Shown here one piece after another: positions 63,246-64,000 of a DNA stretch of 64,000 nucleotides. The notes beneath the pieces were generated by a model, which was given only the letters and a program-made list of their open reading frames with translations, had not been told where the DNA came from and made no database searches. Made by a program: the position numbers and the translations under genes. This DNA is from an uncultured Pelagibacteraceae bacterium (GTDB lineage Bacteria > Pseudomonadota > Alphaproteobacteria > Pelagibacterales > Pelagibacteraceae), in contig CACLKR010000001.1 of the NCBI GenBank assembly GCA_902607625.1, positions 58,903 through 122,902 on the forward strand. The letters run 5' to 3'. Within the stretch, counting starts at the first letter, position 1. Every line of letters begins with the position of its first letter.

Positions 63246-64000
63246 ATGTTATCAAATAAAAAAATAATCTGTCCTAATAATTTAATTAGTGTTGCGAAAA
63301 AAAAAGGTACGATTGATGCAGCTATTGTAAATGCTGGCGAAATACTTCCAATGGAATCAGTACATAGAGCAGTTCAACATAATTTAATCAATCCAACATT
63401 TATTGGTAATGAGAATGAAATTAAAAAATATGCAGATAAATTAAAATGGGACATATCAAAATATAAAATTATTAATGAAAAAGATGAAAATAGCACTGCT
63501 CCAATTGCAGCAAAATTAGCTGGTGAAGGTAAAGTCAAAATTATTGTTAAAGGGCATATACATACAGATGTTTTGATGAAGGCTGTTTTAAAAAGAGATT
63601 TAAATTTAATTGGTAAAAAAAGATTAAGTCATATTTGGCATATGACGTTAGATAAAGATGATAAACCATTTATCATCACGGATGGGGTTGTGAATGTTTT
63701 GCCTAAACTTGAAGTAAAAATGCATATCTTGCGCAATGCTGTAGAATTTGCAAATAAAATTGGAATTTCTAGACCTAAGGTTGCAGTATTGTCCGCGACT
63801 GAAGAAATATTAAAAAGCGTCCCTAGCTCAATTGATGCTGATATAATTACAAGACGAGCTAAAGAAGAAAAAATCAATGCAGACGTTTTTGGTCCATTAG
63901 CTTTTGATAATTCAGTTTCAAAAAAATCTGCCGCTATTAAAAAAATTAAAAACGAAGTTTCTGGTAGCGCTGATATTCTTTTAGTGCCTAATGTTGAAGC
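63246..64000 (+). CDS. Phosphate acetyl/butyryltransferase (3' end outside window)
   Basis: The frame opens with an ATG at 63246 and runs off the window after about 251 codons. It has a PTA_PTB fold with GDAAIVN-like strand (IDAAIVNAGEILPMESV), VKGHIHTDVLMKAVL, ITDGVVNVLP and the late DADVFGPLAFDNSVS-like segment (INADVFGPLAFDNSVSKKSA), as in phosphotransacetylases. It makes acetyl-CoA from acetyl phosphate, the product of sulfoacetaldehyde acetyltransferase (Xsc), which is not in the window. A different acyl phosphate is possible. Confidence 0.85.
   Translation, partial: MLSNKKIICPNNLISVAKKKGTIDAAIVNAGEILPMESVHRAVQHNLINPTFIGNENEIKKYADKLKWDISKYKIINEKDENSTAPIAAKLAGEGKVKIIVKGHIHTDVLMKAVLKRDLNLIGKKRLSHIWHMTLDKDDKPFIITDGVVNVLPKLEVKMHILRNAVEFANKIGISRPKVAVLSATEEILKSVPSSIDADIITRRAKEEKINADVFGPLAFDNSVSKKSAAIKKIKNEVSGSADILLVPNVE

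Noticed and set aside
1..64000. CRISPR array, insertion sequence, rRNA operon or riboswitch
   Set aside because: I saw no regularly spaced repeats, transposase, rRNA sequence or recognisable aptamer such as SAM or glycine types. Poly-A/T runs are a composition effect.

Overview
The window looks like a chromosome segment of a SAR11-type alphaproteobacterium (Pelagibacterales). The support is a very AT-rich sequence, spacers often only a few bases long, many 1-8 bp stop/start overlaps, an alphaproteobacterial gene set (rpoZ with an acidic tail, dusA, class I nrdAB, DUF1244) and a marine osmolyte/sulfonate gene set (taurine ABC transporter, omega-amino-acid:pyruvate aminotransferase, alanine dehydrogenase, dimethylglycine/sarcosine-dehydrogenase-like flavoprotein). 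No rRNA, phage, insertion sequence or CRISPR is visible. Taxonomy is inferred from gene content and composition, not from a marker alignment.

Layout. 0-1.7 kb is the edge of a surface-glycan region: a partial SGNH hydrolase, an acyltransferase-3 protein and a 46-aa DUF5989-like membrane micro-protein. 1.7-20 kb is mostly core: glmS with a stand-alone GlmU acetyltransferase domain, a phosphatase, a LysE exporter, prpB-prpC, nrdAB, a phosphohexomutase, a TauE exporter, dusA, rpoZ, an MFS carrier, a beta-hydroxyacid dehydrogenase, a redoxin and two glycosyltransferases.

19.6-28.9 kb appears to be one metabolic neighbourhood. It has a basic-amino-acid ABC transporter without its ATPase, a fused SpeD-SpeE spermidine enzyme, a fused class II aldolase/short-chain dehydrogenase, an overlapping operon mtnP-GFA-mtnA-SMR-GFA, and apt. 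Spermidine synthesis makes methylthioadenosine (MTA). MtnP, MtnA and Apt start its salvage, and the aldolase-SDR could finish it by a DHAP-shunt-like route. This is the best candidate for a partly undescribed system in the window.

28.9-43.2 kb is a variable glycan locus, strikingly AT-rich. It holds dTDP-sugar genes, glycosyltransferases of several families, two DUF4422 proteins, a GMD-like dehydratase and a DegT-fold enzyme whose catalytic lysine is replaced by histidine (3-dehydratase-like). It also carries rearrangement scars: a GT2 N-terminal stub, a tRNA-Met with a degenerate copy of its 5' half nearby, and a frameshifted 3' fragment of the TauE gene that forms the right boundary.

43.2-51.5 kb is a molybdenum hydroxylase locus (moaB, coxG, coxS-L-M in form II order, XdhC split into two genes with a 47-aa membrane protein between them, a secreted HELHH protein, and a MobA/MocA-like nucleotidyltransferase). 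51.4-64 kb is sulfonate/methylamine metabolism: aminotransferase-ald-flavoprotein divergent from tauABC, followed by hydrolases, a D-cysteine-desulfhydrase/cysteate-lyase-family enzyme and a phosphotransacetylase cut by the window end. Taurine would be imported and transaminated onto pyruvate, alanine dehydrogenase would regenerate pyruvate, sulfite could leave by TauE exporters, and acetyl phosphate would be used by phosphotransacetylase. The sulfoacetaldehyde-cleaving enzyme (Xsc) is not in the window.
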